Source: JAZQUM01 sp045631305
GTDB lineage: Bacteria; Bacillota; Clostridia; Oscillospirales; Oscillospiraceae
Assembly (NCBI GenBank): GCA_045631305.1
Contig: JAZQUM010000006.1
Location: forward strand, 1 to 42,953
DNA: 42,953 bases
Direction: 5' to 3'
Shown here: in pieces, positions 1 through 7,955 of the stretch
Numbering within the stretch: the first letter of the stretch is position 1
How the letters are laid out: each line of letters begins with the position of its first letter
Translations under genes and position numbers: made by a program
Notes under the pieces: generated by a model
Database searches by the model: none
The model's input: only the letters and a program-made list of their open reading frames with translations
What the model was told of the DNA's origin: nothing

Positions 1-151
1 TTGTTCGCCCGGGAGCTTCCGCAAGGAAATGTGCGGACGGGTCGCCTCCGTTAGAAGGCCAAAAGCGCACACCGAAAAATCGGTGTGAATCACGGGTGGT
101 ACCGCGGAAGGTTTCCTTTCGTCCCTGACATCGGGGATGAAAGGTTTTTTT
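1..151 (+). promoter_or_regulatory. T-box leader of pheST (3' part)
   Basis: This is the downstream part of a T-box riboswitch that senses uncharged tRNA, here presumably tRNA-Phe because pheS follows. The conserved T-box core GGGTGGTACCGCG lies at about 94-106. The intrinsic terminator follows at 115-151, with arms CCTTTCGTCCC (115-125) and GGGATGAAAGG (134-144) and a run of T. Pairing of uncharged tRNA CCA with the T-box bulge would stabilise the antiterminator and permit pheST transcription. Stem I with the specifier codon lies mostly or wholly upstream of the window, so the Phe specificity is inferred from the gene and not read directly. Confidence 0.9.
115..151 (+). terminator. T-box-controlled intrinsic terminator
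   Basis: An 11-bp stem (115-125 with 134-144, one G-U pair) is followed by seven T. The 5' arm follows directly on the T-box antiterminator region, as expected for mutually exclusive terminator and antiterminator folds. Confidence 0.85.
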
Positions 152-212
152 ATTTTCCGCCATTCCCCGCCGCTGCTATCCCGAAATAAAATTTCCAAAA
201 GGAGTTTTTGAT

Positions 213-1238
213 ATGAAACAGCAACTTGAATCCATCCGCAAAGAAGCGCTGGAAGCCATTGCCGCTACCGAAAACAGCGCCGAACTGGACGCGCTCCGCG
301 TCAAGTATCTGGGTAAGAAGGGTGAGCTCACTGCCGTTCTCAAGCAGATGGGTAAGCTTTCCGCCGAAGAACGCCCCGCTATGGGTCAGGCCGCCAACGA
401 AGTGCGCGCTGCTCTGGAAGAAGCCATTGAGACCCGCTCCGCAGATCTCTCCACCAAGGCTCTTGCAGAAAAGCTGGCCGCTGAAACTGTGGACGTTACC
501 GTTCCCGGTAAGGAAGTGACCCTTGGCCACAAGCACCCCATGTACTCCGCGCTGGATGACTTCAAAGAAATCTTCATCAACATGGGCTTCGAAATTTTCG
601 ACGGCCCCGAAATCGAGCTTTCCGAATATAACTTCACCAAGCTCAACACCCCCGATGATCACCCCGCACGCGAATGGTCCGATACCTTCTATCTTACTGA
701 AGATTCCCGCGTGCTGCTGCGCACCCAGACCTCTCCTCTGCAGATCCGTGCTATGGAAGACCACGGTGTTCCCATCCGCATGATCTCCCCCGGCCGCGTA
801 TACCGCAAGGACGAAGTAGACGCTACCCACTCCCCCATGTTCCATCAGATCGAAGGTCTGGTGGTGGACAAGGGCGTTACCATGGCTGATCTGAAGGGCA
901 CCCTCAACGCTGTTATCCGTGAGATCTACGGTCCTGAAACCAAGACCCGCTTCCGTCCCCATCACTTCCCCTTCACCGAGCCTTCCTGCGAAATGGACAT
1001 TCAGTGCCACAAGTGCGGCGGCGCAGGCTGCCCCACCTGCAAAGGCGAAGGTTGGATCGAAGTACTGGGCGCCGGCATGGTACACCCCAAGGTACTTCGC
1101 AACTGCGGTGTCGATCCCGATGAATATTCCGGCTTTGCTTTCGGCTTCGGTCTCGAACGTCTGGCTATGGGCCGCTTCAAGATCAGCGATCTGCGCCTGA
1201 TCTTCGAAAACGACATCCGCTTCCTTGAGCAGTTCTAA
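213..1238 (+). CDS. pheS: Phenylalanine--tRNA ligase alpha subunit
   Basis: PheS is the catalytic alpha chain of the cytoplasmic alpha2-beta2 phenylalanyl-tRNA synthetase, which charges tRNA-Phe with phenylalanine using ATP. The 341-residue length is normal for bacterial PheS. The N-terminal ~90 residues are the helical coiled-coil arm that contacts tRNA. The class II catalytic core follows, with motif 2 around TRFRPHHFPFTEPSCEMD and motif 3 in GFAFGFGLERLAMGRF near the C terminus. The Cys-rich CHKCGGAGCPTCKG loop is common in Firmicute PheS. The start is set by AAAAGGAG upstream of ATG 213. The gene follows a T-box leader and is 15 bases ahead of pheT, so the pair is one operon controlled by tRNA-Phe charging. 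Confidence 0.98.
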   Translation: MKQQLESIRKEALEAIAATENSAELDALRVKYLGKKGELTAVLKQMGKLSAEERPAMGQAANEVRAALEEAIETRSADLSTKALAEKLAAETVDVTVPGKEVTLGHKHPMYSALDDFKEIFINMGFEIFDGPEIELSEYNFTKLNTPDDHPAREWSDTFYLTEDSRVLLRTQTSPLQIRAMEDHGVPIRMISPGRVYRKDEVDATHSPMFHQIEGLVVDKGVTMADLKGTLNAVIREIYGPETKTRFRPHHFPFTEPSCEMDIQCHKCGGAGCPTCKGEGWIEVLGAGMVHPKVLRNCGVDPDEYSGFAFGFGLERLAMGRFKISDLRLIFENDIRFLEQF

Positions 1239-1253
1239 GAGGAGGAAACAACG

Positions 1254-3944
1254 ATGAAATTATCCAGAAAATGGTTGAATGAATTTGTAGATCTCGCTTC
1301 CGTAGCTGACCGTGAGTTTTCCGAAGGCATGACTCTTTCCGGCTCCAAGGTGGAAGTAACCGAAGTTCTCAATGAATCTTTGAAAAATGTAGTGGCCGGT
1401 CGCATCGAAAAGATGGAACGCCACCCCGACTCTGACCACATGTGGATCTGCCAGATCAACGTGGGCGAAGAAGAATTGGTACAGATCGTTACCGGCGCAT
1501 GGAACGTGCACGTAGGTGACATGGTTCCCGTGGCAAAGCACAAGTCTCTGCTGCCCGGCGGTATCAAGATCGAAAAGGGCAAGCTCCGCGGCGTGCCTTC
1601 TTTCGGTATGCTCTGCTCCCTCAAGGAACTGGGCCTCACCGTGGAACATGACTATCCCGAATCCGCTATTGTAGCCGCTGCTCTGCTCAACGACTACAAG
1701 CCTATGGATCCCGAAAAGCCCTCCGTTCCCGCTGACGTACAGCCCGGCCACAAGATCTACGGTCCCGTAGTAGCCGCCAAGATCCTCAGCGTTGCAAGCG
1801 CAGGCAAGGCCTTCACCGTAAAGGCTGACATCGGCGGCGCAGAAGCTGAAGTGACCACCTCCTGCCAGAACATCCACGAAGGCGACATGGTGGCCCTCAA
1901 CACCAAGGCTTCCTCCATCTGCACTCTTGCTGACCTGCACGCACAGCAGGCAGAATTCCCCCACTGCATCGAAGACGGCATCTGGATCCTCACCGAAGAG
2001 GGCATCAACCCCGGCGACGACATGGCTGCCCTCATCGGCGCAGACGACCATGTGGTGGAATTTGAAATCACCCCCAACCGTCCTGACTGCCTCAGCGTTA
2101 TCGGTCTCGCCCGTGAAGCTTCCGCCACCTTCGGCGCTCCTCTGAAGCTGCACACTCCCGAGATCCGCGGCTGCGGCGGCAACATTGAAGATCTGGTCAG
2201 CATCGAGATCGCAGATGCTGATCTCTGCCCCCGCTACACCGCACGCATGGTGAAGAACGTAAAGATCGCTCCCTCCCCCGCTTGGATGCGCGAGCGTCTG
2301 CGCAACTCCGGCGTACGTCCCATCAACAACATCGTTGACATCACCAACTATGTCATGCTGGAATACAGCCAGCCCATGCACGCATTTGACTTCAGCTGCG
2401 TGGAAGGCGGCAAGATCGTAGTCCGTACCGCTCGCGAAGGTGAATCCATCCAGACTCTGGACGGCACCGAACGCAAGCTCACTACCAGCATGCTCTGCAT
2501 CTGCGACGAAAACCGTCCCGTATGCGTAGCAGGTGTTATGGGCGGCGCCAACAGCGAAATCGTAGGCGACACCGCTATGGTCCTCTTCGAATCCGCTAAC
2601 TTCAACGGCGCATCCGTTCGCCGCACCGCTGCTGCTCTCAACATGCGTACCGACGCATCCGCCCGCTATGAAAAGGGCCTTGACCCCATGAACACCATGA
2701 AGGCCGTTCAGCGCGCCTGTGAACTTGTGGAACTGCTGGGCGCAGGCGAAGTAGTTGACGGTGTGATGGATGTCATCGCTAAGGAATCCGCTCCCGTTGC
2801 CATTAAGCTGGAACCTGAAAAGATCAACCGCCTGCTGGGTACTGATGTTTCCGAAGAAGAAATGCGCCGCATCCTCCTCTCCCTGGACTTCACTCTGGAC
2901 GGTGATACCATCTACGTTCCCTCCTGGCGCAGCGACGTGGAACACTATTCTGACATCGCAGAAGAAGTTGCCCGTTTCTTCGGTTACAATAACATTCCCG
3001 ATACCCTTTCCAACGGCATGACCGAACGCCGCGGCTTCAACGCTGTTCAGAAAATGGAAAATGAAGCAGGCGCTCTGTGCCGTCAGGCAGGCTTCAACGA
3101 AATCATCACCTATTCTTTCATCAGCCCCACTTATTACGATAAGATCAACCTGCCCGCCGACTCCGCACTGCGTGATTCTCTGAAGATCCTCAACCCCCTG
3201 GGCGAAGATACTTCCATCATGCGCACCACCACCCTGCCCTCCATGCTGGAGATCATCTCCCGCAACTACAACTTCCGCAACAAGTCCGCCAAGCTCTACG
3301 AACTGGGCCGCGTTTACTTCAAGAAGGACAACGGCCTCGCTCACGAACCCAAGATCCTTTCTCTGGGCTCTTACGGCGCTGACTGCGACTTCTTCTCCTT
3401 CAAGGGCGTTGTAGAAGCCATCCTCAAGGGCATGCGCATTGAAAACCTCCGCTGCGAAGCCGACAAGACCAATCCCTCCTATCATCCCGGCCGCTGCGCC
3501 AAGATCTATTCCGGTGATACCCTGCTGGGCACCTTCGGTCAGATCCACCCCGCCGTTGCCGCAAACTACGGCATTACCGACACCGAGCTCTATGCCACTG
3601 AGCTGCTCTTTGACGCACTTTGCGCCTGCCACGGTGCTCTGCCCGTATACCGTCCCCTGCCCAAGTTCCCCGCTGTTACCCGCGACATCGCTGTAGTCTG
3701 CGACGAAGCTGTGACTGTAGGCGCTCTGGAAGATTGCATCAAGCGCGGCGGCAAGAAGCTGCTTAAGAAGGTTTCCCTCTTCGACATCTACCGCGGCAAG
3801 GGCGTGGAAGACGGCAAGAAGAGCGTTGCTTTCAACCTGGAACTGCGTGCCGATGACCGTAACCTCACCGCACAGGAAGCAGATGAAGATGTAAAGAACA
3901 TTCTGGACCTGCTGGCAAAGGAACTCAACGCCGTTCTGCGCTAA
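1254..3944 (+). CDS. pheT: Phenylalanine--tRNA ligase beta subunit with an extra OB-like insert
   Basis: PheT is the beta chain of phenylalanyl-tRNA synthetase; it binds tRNA and carries the B3/B4 editing site that hydrolyses Tyr-tRNA-Phe. At 896 residues it is about 90-100 longer than usual. The normal EMAP-II/tRNA-binding OB domain is at about residues 45-125 (HPDSDHMWICQINVG, IVTGAWNVHVGDMVPVA). A second, weaker copy of the same pattern sits at about 166-222 (VVAAKILSVASAGKAFTVK, TTSCQNIHEGDMVALNT) before the chain resumes the standard path at IEDGIWIL and the ITPNRPDCLSVIGLARE motif. The B5 and anticodon-binding-like C-terminal domains (PAVTRDIAVVCDEAV) look intact. GAGGAGG precedes ATG 1254. 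Function is secure; the role of the insert is unknown. Confidence 0.97.
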   Translation: MKLSRKWLNEFVDLASVADREFSEGMTLSGSKVEVTEVLNESLKNVVAGRIEKMERHPDSDHMWICQINVGEEELVQIVTGAWNVHVGDMVPVAKHKSLLPGGIKIEKGKLRGVPSFGMLCSLKELGLTVEHDYPESAIVAAALLNDYKPMDPEKPSVPADVQPGHKIYGPVVAAKILSVASAGKAFTVKADIGGAEAEVTTSCQNIHEGDMVALNTKASSICTLADLHAQQAEFPHCIEDGIWILTEEGINPGDDMAALIGADDHVVEFEITPNRPDCLSVIGLAREASATFGAPLKLHTPEIRGCGGNIEDLVSIEIADADLCPRYTARMVKNVKIAPSPAWMRERLRNSGVRPINNIVDITNYVMLEYSQPMHAFDFSCVEGGKIVVRTAREGESIQTLDGTERKLTTSMLCICDENRPVCVAGVMGGANSEIVGDTAMVLFESANFNGASVRRTAAALNMRTDASARYEKGLDPMNTMKAVQRACELVELLGAGEVVDGVMDVIAKESAPVAIKLEPEKINRLLGTDVSEEEMRRILLSLDFTLDGDTIYVPSWRSDVEHYSDIAEEVARFFGYNNIPDTLSNGMTERRGFNAVQKMENEAGALCRQAGFNEIITYSFISPTYYDKINLPADSALRDSLKILNPLGEDTSIMRTTTLPSMLEIISRNYNFRNKSAKLYELGRVYFKKDNGLAHEPKILSLGSYGADCDFFSFKGVVEAILKGMRIENLRCEADKTNPSYHPGRCAKIYSGDTLLGTFGQIHPAVAANYGITDTELYATELLFDALCACHGALPVYRPLPKFPAVTRDIAVVCDEAVTVGALEDCIKRGGKKLLKKVSLFDIYRGKGVEDGKKSVAFNLELRADDRNLTAQEADEDVKNILDLLAKELNAVLR

Positions 3945-3957
3945 AGCATTTTCCCCC

Positions 3958-3986
3958 TTTACACTTTGTTAAAAAACCTGTATACT
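3958..3986 (+). promoter_or_regulatory. Sigma-A promoter of ireB
   Basis: The -35 is TTTACA at 3958-3963 and the -10 is TATACT at 3981-3986, with a 17-base spacer. A second possible -10, TATAAT, lies at 3990-3995. No terminator separates pheT from this site, so ireB may also receive read-through from pheST. Confidence 0.7.
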
Positions 3987-4017
3987 GAATATAATATTTT
4001 TGAAAGGTGGTGTATGC

Positions 4018-4263
4018 ATGGACGATTTTACCCGTAAATTTACCATCCCCCAGGAAAAGGATGCTGAAATTCACGCGATTTTGATGACGGTATATCAGGC
4101 CCTCGAAGAGAAAGGTTACAATCCCATTAACCAGATCGTCGGCTATATCCTCTCTGAGGATCCCACCTACATCACCAATCACAACCACGCGCGGACTCTG
4201 ATCCGTAAGATCGACCGCGACGAATTGTTACAGATCTTGGTGCGCAAGTACCTGAATCAGTAA
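4018..4263 (+). CDS. ireB: IreB family regulatory phosphoprotein (UPF0297)
   Basis: This 81-residue cytoplasmic protein matches the IreB/YrzL family. In Enterococcus faecalis, IreB is a substrate of the PASTA kinase IreK and negatively influences cephalosporin resistance. The family core is plain: EEKGYNPINQIVGYILSEDP, then a basic helix NHARTLIRKIDRDELLQ and a C-terminal VRKYL. Two N-terminal threonines (T5, T9) sit where IreB is phosphorylated in Enterococcus. AAAGGTGG lies seven bases ahead of ATG 4018. In many Firmicutes ireB is followed by ruvX; here it stands alone between its own promoter and a strong terminator. Family assignment is firm; the cell-wall signalling role is inferred from the family. 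Confidence 0.93.
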   Translation: MDDFTRKFTIPQEKDAEIHAILMTVYQALEEKGYNPINQIVGYILSEDPTYITNHNHARTLIRKIDRDELLQILVRKYLNQ

Positions 4264-4276
4264 CCTTTATCCGTTT

Positions 4277-4326
4277 GAAAAGCCGGAGCTTATGGCAATT
4301 TTGCCATATTGCTCCGGCTTTTTTGT
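4277..4326 (+). terminator. Intrinsic terminator after ireB
   Basis: AGCCGGAGC (4281-4289) pairs with GCTCCGGCT (4311-4319). An inner ATGGCAA/TTGCCAT hairpin extends the stem, and a T run follows. Confidence 0.9.
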
Positions 4327-4373
4327 GCCATCTTACAAATCCCCCCGGACAGCGAAAAAAGCCGCGATAAGAA

Positions 4374-4402
4374 TTGACAAACCGATGATAATCTGTTACA
4401 AT
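4374..4402 (+). promoter_or_regulatory. Sigma-A promoter of the 100-residue unknown gene
   Basis: TTGACA at 4374-4379 and TACAAT at 4397-4402 are separated by 17 bases. The next start codon is ATG 4434. Confidence 0.8.
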
Positions 4403-4433
4403 TTGGTTACAATCATTAAAAGGAGTAACTTTT

Positions 4434-4736
4434 ATGTCTAACGCTGTTCCCTCCAAGAACGAGGGTCTTGTATATAAAAACCATCCCCTCCGCCGTGTAG
4501 GCAACCTGATTTATTACGGTTCCATGGCTGATAAGTACATCATCATGATGCAGATTCTGGAAACCAAGAAAGAAAAAGATATGGATGTAGCCAGCAAGGT
4601 TTCCATCCAGCTTCAGCTTACCGCTCCCGACCTCAAGTCCCGCGACCGCATTGTAAAGACCAGCGAAAAGAACAGTCTTTACGCTGCAATGGATATCGCT
4701 GAGATTTGGCTCAACCGCGCTTTGAGCGGCAAGTAA
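4434..4736 (+). CDS. Unrecognised 100-residue cytoplasmic protein
   Basis: I do not recognise this family. The gene is well supported: it has a near-consensus promoter at 4374-4402, AAAAGGAG ten bases before the ATG, and codon use like its neighbours. The product has no signal peptide, no membrane segment and no cysteine. An early strand-rich part (GNLIYYGSMADKYIIMMQIL) reports on something held together by ETKKEKD and a strand SKVSIQLQL. The C-terminal half is helical (SEKNSLYAAMDIAEIWLNRAL). The only neighbours are ireB upstream, behind a terminator, and the secreted NlpC/P60 enzyme 34 bases downstream with no terminator between, so it may be co-transcribed with the hydrolase. No function is assigned. 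Confidence 0.85.
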   Translation: MSNAVPSKNEGLVYKNHPLRRVGNLIYYGSMADKYIIMMQILETKKEKDMDVASKVSIQLQLTAPDLKSRDRIVKTSEKNSLYAAMDIAEIWLNRALSGK

Positions 4737-4770
4737 TCCCTGCATTTACCGAAAGAAAGGAAAACAACCT

Positions 4771-5658
4771 ATGAAGAAGCTCTCCAAAGTCCTGATTCTG
4801 ACCGCTGTTTTGACCGTCTTCCTGGCAATTACGGCTATGGCTGCTGAAGCTGATATGGCAAAGGCTATCGGTTGCACCACCGGTTCTTCCCTGCGTATGC
4901 GCAGCGAAGCTTCCACCTCCTCCACTGTAGTAACTTATCTGGATAAGTACTATGCTCTTGCTATTCTGGACGATTCCACCGATGGTTGGTACAAGGTAAA
5001 CTACAACGGCAATGTCGGCTACGTTTCCGCTGACTATGTCAATATCGATAAGGATAATCTCTTCACCACTTATGGCCGCGTTACCGGCTCCGCTGTAAAT
5101 GTTCGGGAAGCTGCTTCCACTGACAGCGCTTCCAAGGCATCTTTGAATGAAGGCACCGTTGTTACCGTAAACGGTTTTGAAAACGGTTGGTATGCTGTCA
5201 CTTGTGAATATGGTACTACCGGTTATATCCGTAGCGATTTCCTGGTTCTCTCCAAGACCAAGGAAGCTGCTTCCGGCAATTCCGGCATCGTAGATCTGGC
5301 CAAGAGTTTCCTGGGTGTTCGCTATGTTTACGGCGGCGCTTCTCCCAGTGGTTTTGACTGCTCCGGCTTCACCATGTACCTCTGCAAGCAGTACGGCTAT
5401 AGCCTTCCCCACACTGCTTCCGGCCAGATGCAGTACGGCACCTCCATCTCCAAGGATGCTCTGCAGCCCGGCGACCTGGTATTCTTCCGTGATCCCAGCC
5501 GTTGTGCCGCACACAAGACCGCTTCCCATGTAGGTCTCTACATCGGCGGTGGCCAGTTCGTCCATGCCTCTTCCGGCAGCGGTTACTGCGTAAAGACCAG
5601 CAACCTCAGCGATAATTACTATGCAACTTACTATGCAGGCGCTCGTCGTCTCGGTTAA
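4771..5658 (+). CDS. Secreted NlpC/P60 endopeptidase with two SH3 domains
   Basis: This is a cell-wall hydrolase of 295 residues. A Sec signal peptide is clear (MKKLSKVLILTAVLTVFLAI, likely cleaved after about AMA at residue 24). Two bacterial SH3 domains follow at about 33-90 and 98-165, each with the GWY..N/T...GY(V/I) pattern that binds peptidoglycan. The NlpC/P60 domain covers about 172-295. The catalytic cysteine is C197 in GFDCSGFT, the histidine is H253 in SHVGLYIG, and the third polar residue is probably H265 in FVHASS. Enzymes of this type cut D-glutamyl-diaminopimelate bonds in stem peptides. GAAAGGA precedes ATG 4771, and a terminator follows at once. The exact substrate cannot be told from sequence. 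Confidence 0.95.
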   Translation: MKKLSKVLILTAVLTVFLAITAMAAEADMAKAIGCTTGSSLRMRSEASTSSTVVTYLDKYYALAILDDSTDGWYKVNYNGNVGYVSADYVNIDKDNLFTTYGRVTGSAVNVREAASTDSASKASLNEGTVVTVNGFENGWYAVTCEYGTTGYIRSDFLVLSKTKEAASGNSGIVDLAKSFLGVRYVYGGASPSGFDCSGFTMYLCKQYGYSLPHTASGQMQYGTSISKDALQPGDLVFFRDPSRCAAHKTASHVGLYIGGGQFVHASSGSGYCVKTSNLSDNYYATYYAGARRLG

Positions 5659-5667
5659 ATAATGCAA

Positions 5668-5699
5668 AGCAGTGTGCTTAAAAGCACACTGCTTTTTTT
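5668..5699 (+). terminator. Terminator after the NlpC/P60 gene
   Basis: AGCAGTGTGCT (5668-5678) and AGCACACTGCT (5683-5693) form an 11-bp stem with loop TAAA, followed by a T run. Confidence 0.93.
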
Positions 5700-5731
5700 C
5701 TCTTTCTTCCTCCACGTGTCCTTCGGGCACC

Positions 5732-5768
5732 AAAAAAGAAGAACGGCCTTGTGGCCGTTCTTCTTTTT
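5732..5768 (-). terminator. Terminator of the thiN-to-lgt operon (bidirectional in form)
   Basis: A perfect 13-bp stem (5736-5748 with 5753-5765, loop TTGT) has A/T tracts on both sides, so it can serve either strand. The lgt stop codon lies at its edge. Confidence 0.9.
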
Positions 5769-6669
5769 ATTCTTCCGTAGTTTCTTCTTTTACCGCCATT
5801 TGATTAACAAAAAGCTCTTCCGGAGTATGAGGTTTGATTTTCAGATTGTAGTAAAGAACCGCTGCAGCACCCACTGCCAACAGCACCGAAAGCGCCTGAG
5901 ACACGCGGATGGGTTCACCGAAAAGCTGCCAGGAGAAAAGATACAAACTGTCTTCCCGCAACCCTTCAATCCAAAAACGCCCGATACCGTACCAAAGGAA
6001 ATAGAAGCAGGTGTTCTCACCGTCAAATCTGCGGCATTTGGAAACAATAAATACAATCAGCAAAAGCCCCACTAAATTCCAAAGCGATTCATAGAGGAAT
6101 GTAGGATGCACTTCCACATACTCCGTGGCAGAAGTCCAAAGCCGCATTCTCCAGGGAAGGGTTGTTTCGCCGCCAAATGCTTCACGATTCATAAAATTGC
6201 CCCAGCGTCCAAAAATCTGGCCCACCAAAAGCCCCATCACCGAAACATCCAGCAACGCGCCAATTTTGATTTTTTTCACACAGCAAAGCACATAGATTCC
6301 CAATACACCGGCAATCACACCGCCGTAAATAGCAAGGCCGCCATCCCAAATGGCAATCATTTTACCAAAGTCCGGTCCGCCTTCCGCCGTTTTAAAAAGA
6401 TCATAGTAGAAAATAATGTAATAGATTCGAGCGCCAATTACACCAGCAGGAGCCACCACAAGAGCAGTATCCAGCACATTATCTTCCGTAAGGCCAAGTT
6501 TCGGCGCCTGCTTAATGCAGAACCAAATGGCCAACAACAAGCCCACAGCAATAAAAATACCGTACCAGTAAATCCCCTTACCAATATCAATGGCAACAGG
6601 ACTTGCCGTTATCTCCCAGTCACCGGAAAGACCGGGAAAGCTGATGGGCATATTGCTTAAAGCTCTCAT
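5767..6669 (-). CDS. lgt: Prolipoprotein diacylglyceryl transferase
   Basis: Lgt is an integral membrane enzyme that moves the diacylglyceryl group of phosphatidylglycerol to the lipobox cysteine of prolipoproteins, the first step of lipoprotein maturation. The 300-residue product has about seven membrane segments. It holds the family signature GRWGNFMNREAFGG and the nearby motifs PTFLYESLWN and RFWIEGLREDSLY. The ATG at 6669 overlaps the ymfH stop (ATGA), and AAGGAGG lies seven bases upstream inside ymfH, so translation is probably coupled. It is the last gene of the minus-strand operon that starts at thiN. A downstream methionine (residue 7) is a less likely start. Confidence 0.96.
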   Translation of the reverse strand: MRALSNMPISFPGLSGDWEITASPVAIDIGKGIYWYGIFIAVGLLLAIWFCIKQAPKLGLTEDNVLDTALVVAPAGVIGARIYYIIFYYDLFKTAEGGPDFGKMIAIWDGGLAIYGGVIAGVLGIYVLCCVKKIKIGALLDVSVMGLLVGQIFGRWGNFMNREAFGGETTLPWRMRLWTSATEYVEVHPTFLYESLWNLVGLLLIVFIVSKCRRFDGENTCFYFLWYGIGRFWIEGLREDSLYLFSWQLFGEPIRVSQALSVLLAVGAAAVLYYNLKIKPHTPEELFVNQMAVKEETTEE

Positions 6670-7955
6670 GCTTCTTCCTCCTTACTGCTTCTGGGATTGA
6701 TCACAGAAAGCGCAGAATGTTCTTCCACAATGTTTTCACGGAAGAAGGCTTCAATATCTTCTTTGCAAATGGTATCAAACACCTCAGGGAAAGAAAAAGC
6801 ATCCACACCGTGGAAATAGTTTTCCGCCAAAGTCACCGCAACATTTTCAAAAGAGTTCAAAGATCGCAGGGTTGCGCCAAACTCTGCTTTGCGGATCTGC
6901 TGGAAAAAGGCTTCGTCAACTCCTTCTTCCGCAAGGCGCTTTGCTTCCTGCGTGATAGCTCGCTGCACTGCCGCAGGATCGTTGCTTTCACCACCGGCAT
7001 AGAAAAATGCAGAACCGGGAAAGGCTTCAAATCCACCGCCGAAGCTGGAATTGATAAGGCCATCATTATAGAGGCGTTCATACAACGGCGTGGATTCACT
7101 CAAAAGCACGTCGCAGGCAATATCGCCGATAAGGGTATCGCGAAGGGTAGGTTTTTTATCAGGCGAAGGCTTACACTTATAGCCCACAAGGAAATTGGGC
7201 ATGGATACATCCATTTCCTTTTCATTCAACTTACAATGAGCAATAAGATCTTCCTCTGCACCATAATCTCTCTGAATCTCAGGCGCTTTGCCTTTGGGCA
7301 GGATCTTTTCCGCCAAAGAAACGATCTCTTCAGGTTCCACATCGCCCACCACGCAGAGCACCATGTTTCCGGGGGCATAAAATGCCTTGTGGCAATCATA
7401 GAGGGTTTCCGCCGTAATCTCCCTGATGCTTTCCACCGTACCTGCTACAGGCACACGGACAGGCGCGTTTTCATACAGGCACTGCATCAGTTCCATGTAG
7501 ACCTGCCAATCGGGATTATCCTCAATCATGCGGATCTCCTGCGAGATGATGCCCCGCTCTTTTTCTACGCTTTCTTCCGTAAAATACGGCACGGAAACGA
7601 AAGAGAGCAGGATCTCCAGATTTTCCAGAAAATGGTCAGTAGAGTCAAAATAATAGGCTGTGATACCGTTACTCGTAAAAGCGTTGGGCTCAGCGCCGTT
7701 TTGAGCTAGGCGCTGCAATGCATTGCCCTCTTCGGTATCAAACATTTTATGTTCCAGATAATGAGCGATGCCCGCAGGGGTATCCTTCCACTCTCCATCT
7801 ACAGAAAAGCGCATGTCCATCCCACCGTAGCGGGTAGCAAAAACGGCATAGTTTTTGGCAAAATTCGATCTGGGTACTACCATGATCTCAAGGCCGTTGG
7901 AAAGCGTTTCGCGATACAGACTTTCCCCAATGCGCGGATAATGCTGTTTTGTCAC
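6666..7955 (-). CDS. ymfH: M16 zinc peptidase, YmfH type
   Basis: This 429-residue M16 (pitrilysin/MPP-like) protein carries the inverted zinc motif HYLEH (H65, E68, H69) and a distal acidic segment (EKERGIISQEI) that supplies the third zinc ligand. It is therefore the catalytically equipped half of the pair; its neighbour YmfF lacks the motif. In Bacillus the YmfF/YmfH pair is widespread but its substrate is unknown; related pairs process small peptides such as subtilosin. The start overlaps the ymfF stop by ATGA, and its own stop overlaps lgt by ATGA, so ymfF-ymfH-lgt forms a tightly coupled block. Cytoplasmic location is inferred from the lack of a signal peptide. Confidence 0.92.
   Translation of the reverse strand: MTKQHYPRIGESLYRETLSNGLEIMVVPRSNFAKNYAVFATRYGGMDMRFSVDGEWKDTPAGIAHYLEHKMFDTEEGNALQRLAQNGAEPNAFTSNGITAYYFDSTDHFLENLEILLSFVSVPYFTEESVEKERGIISQEIRMIEDNPDWQVYMELMQCLYENAPVRVPVAGTVESIREITAETLYDCHKAFYAPGNMVLCVVGDVEPEEIVSLAEKILPKGKAPEIQRDYGAEEDLIAHCKLNEKEMDVSMPNFLVGYKCKPSPDKKPTLRDTLIGDIACDVLLSESTPLYERLYNDGLINSSFGGGFEAFPGSAFFYAGGESNDPAAVQRAITQEAKRLAEEGVDEAFFQQIRKAEFGATLRSLNSFENVAVTLAENYFHGVDAFSFPEVFDTICKEDIEAFFRENIVEEHSALSVINPRSSKEEEA

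Noticed and set aside
1260..3632. A very long open frame (about 790 codons) on the strand opposite pheT, and similar long antisense frames opposite pepF, ntpA, ntpI and clpE.
   Set aside because: They are mirror frames caused by the strong codon bias of the real genes; they lack ribosome sites and show no recognisable domains, while the opposite strand is clearly conserved.
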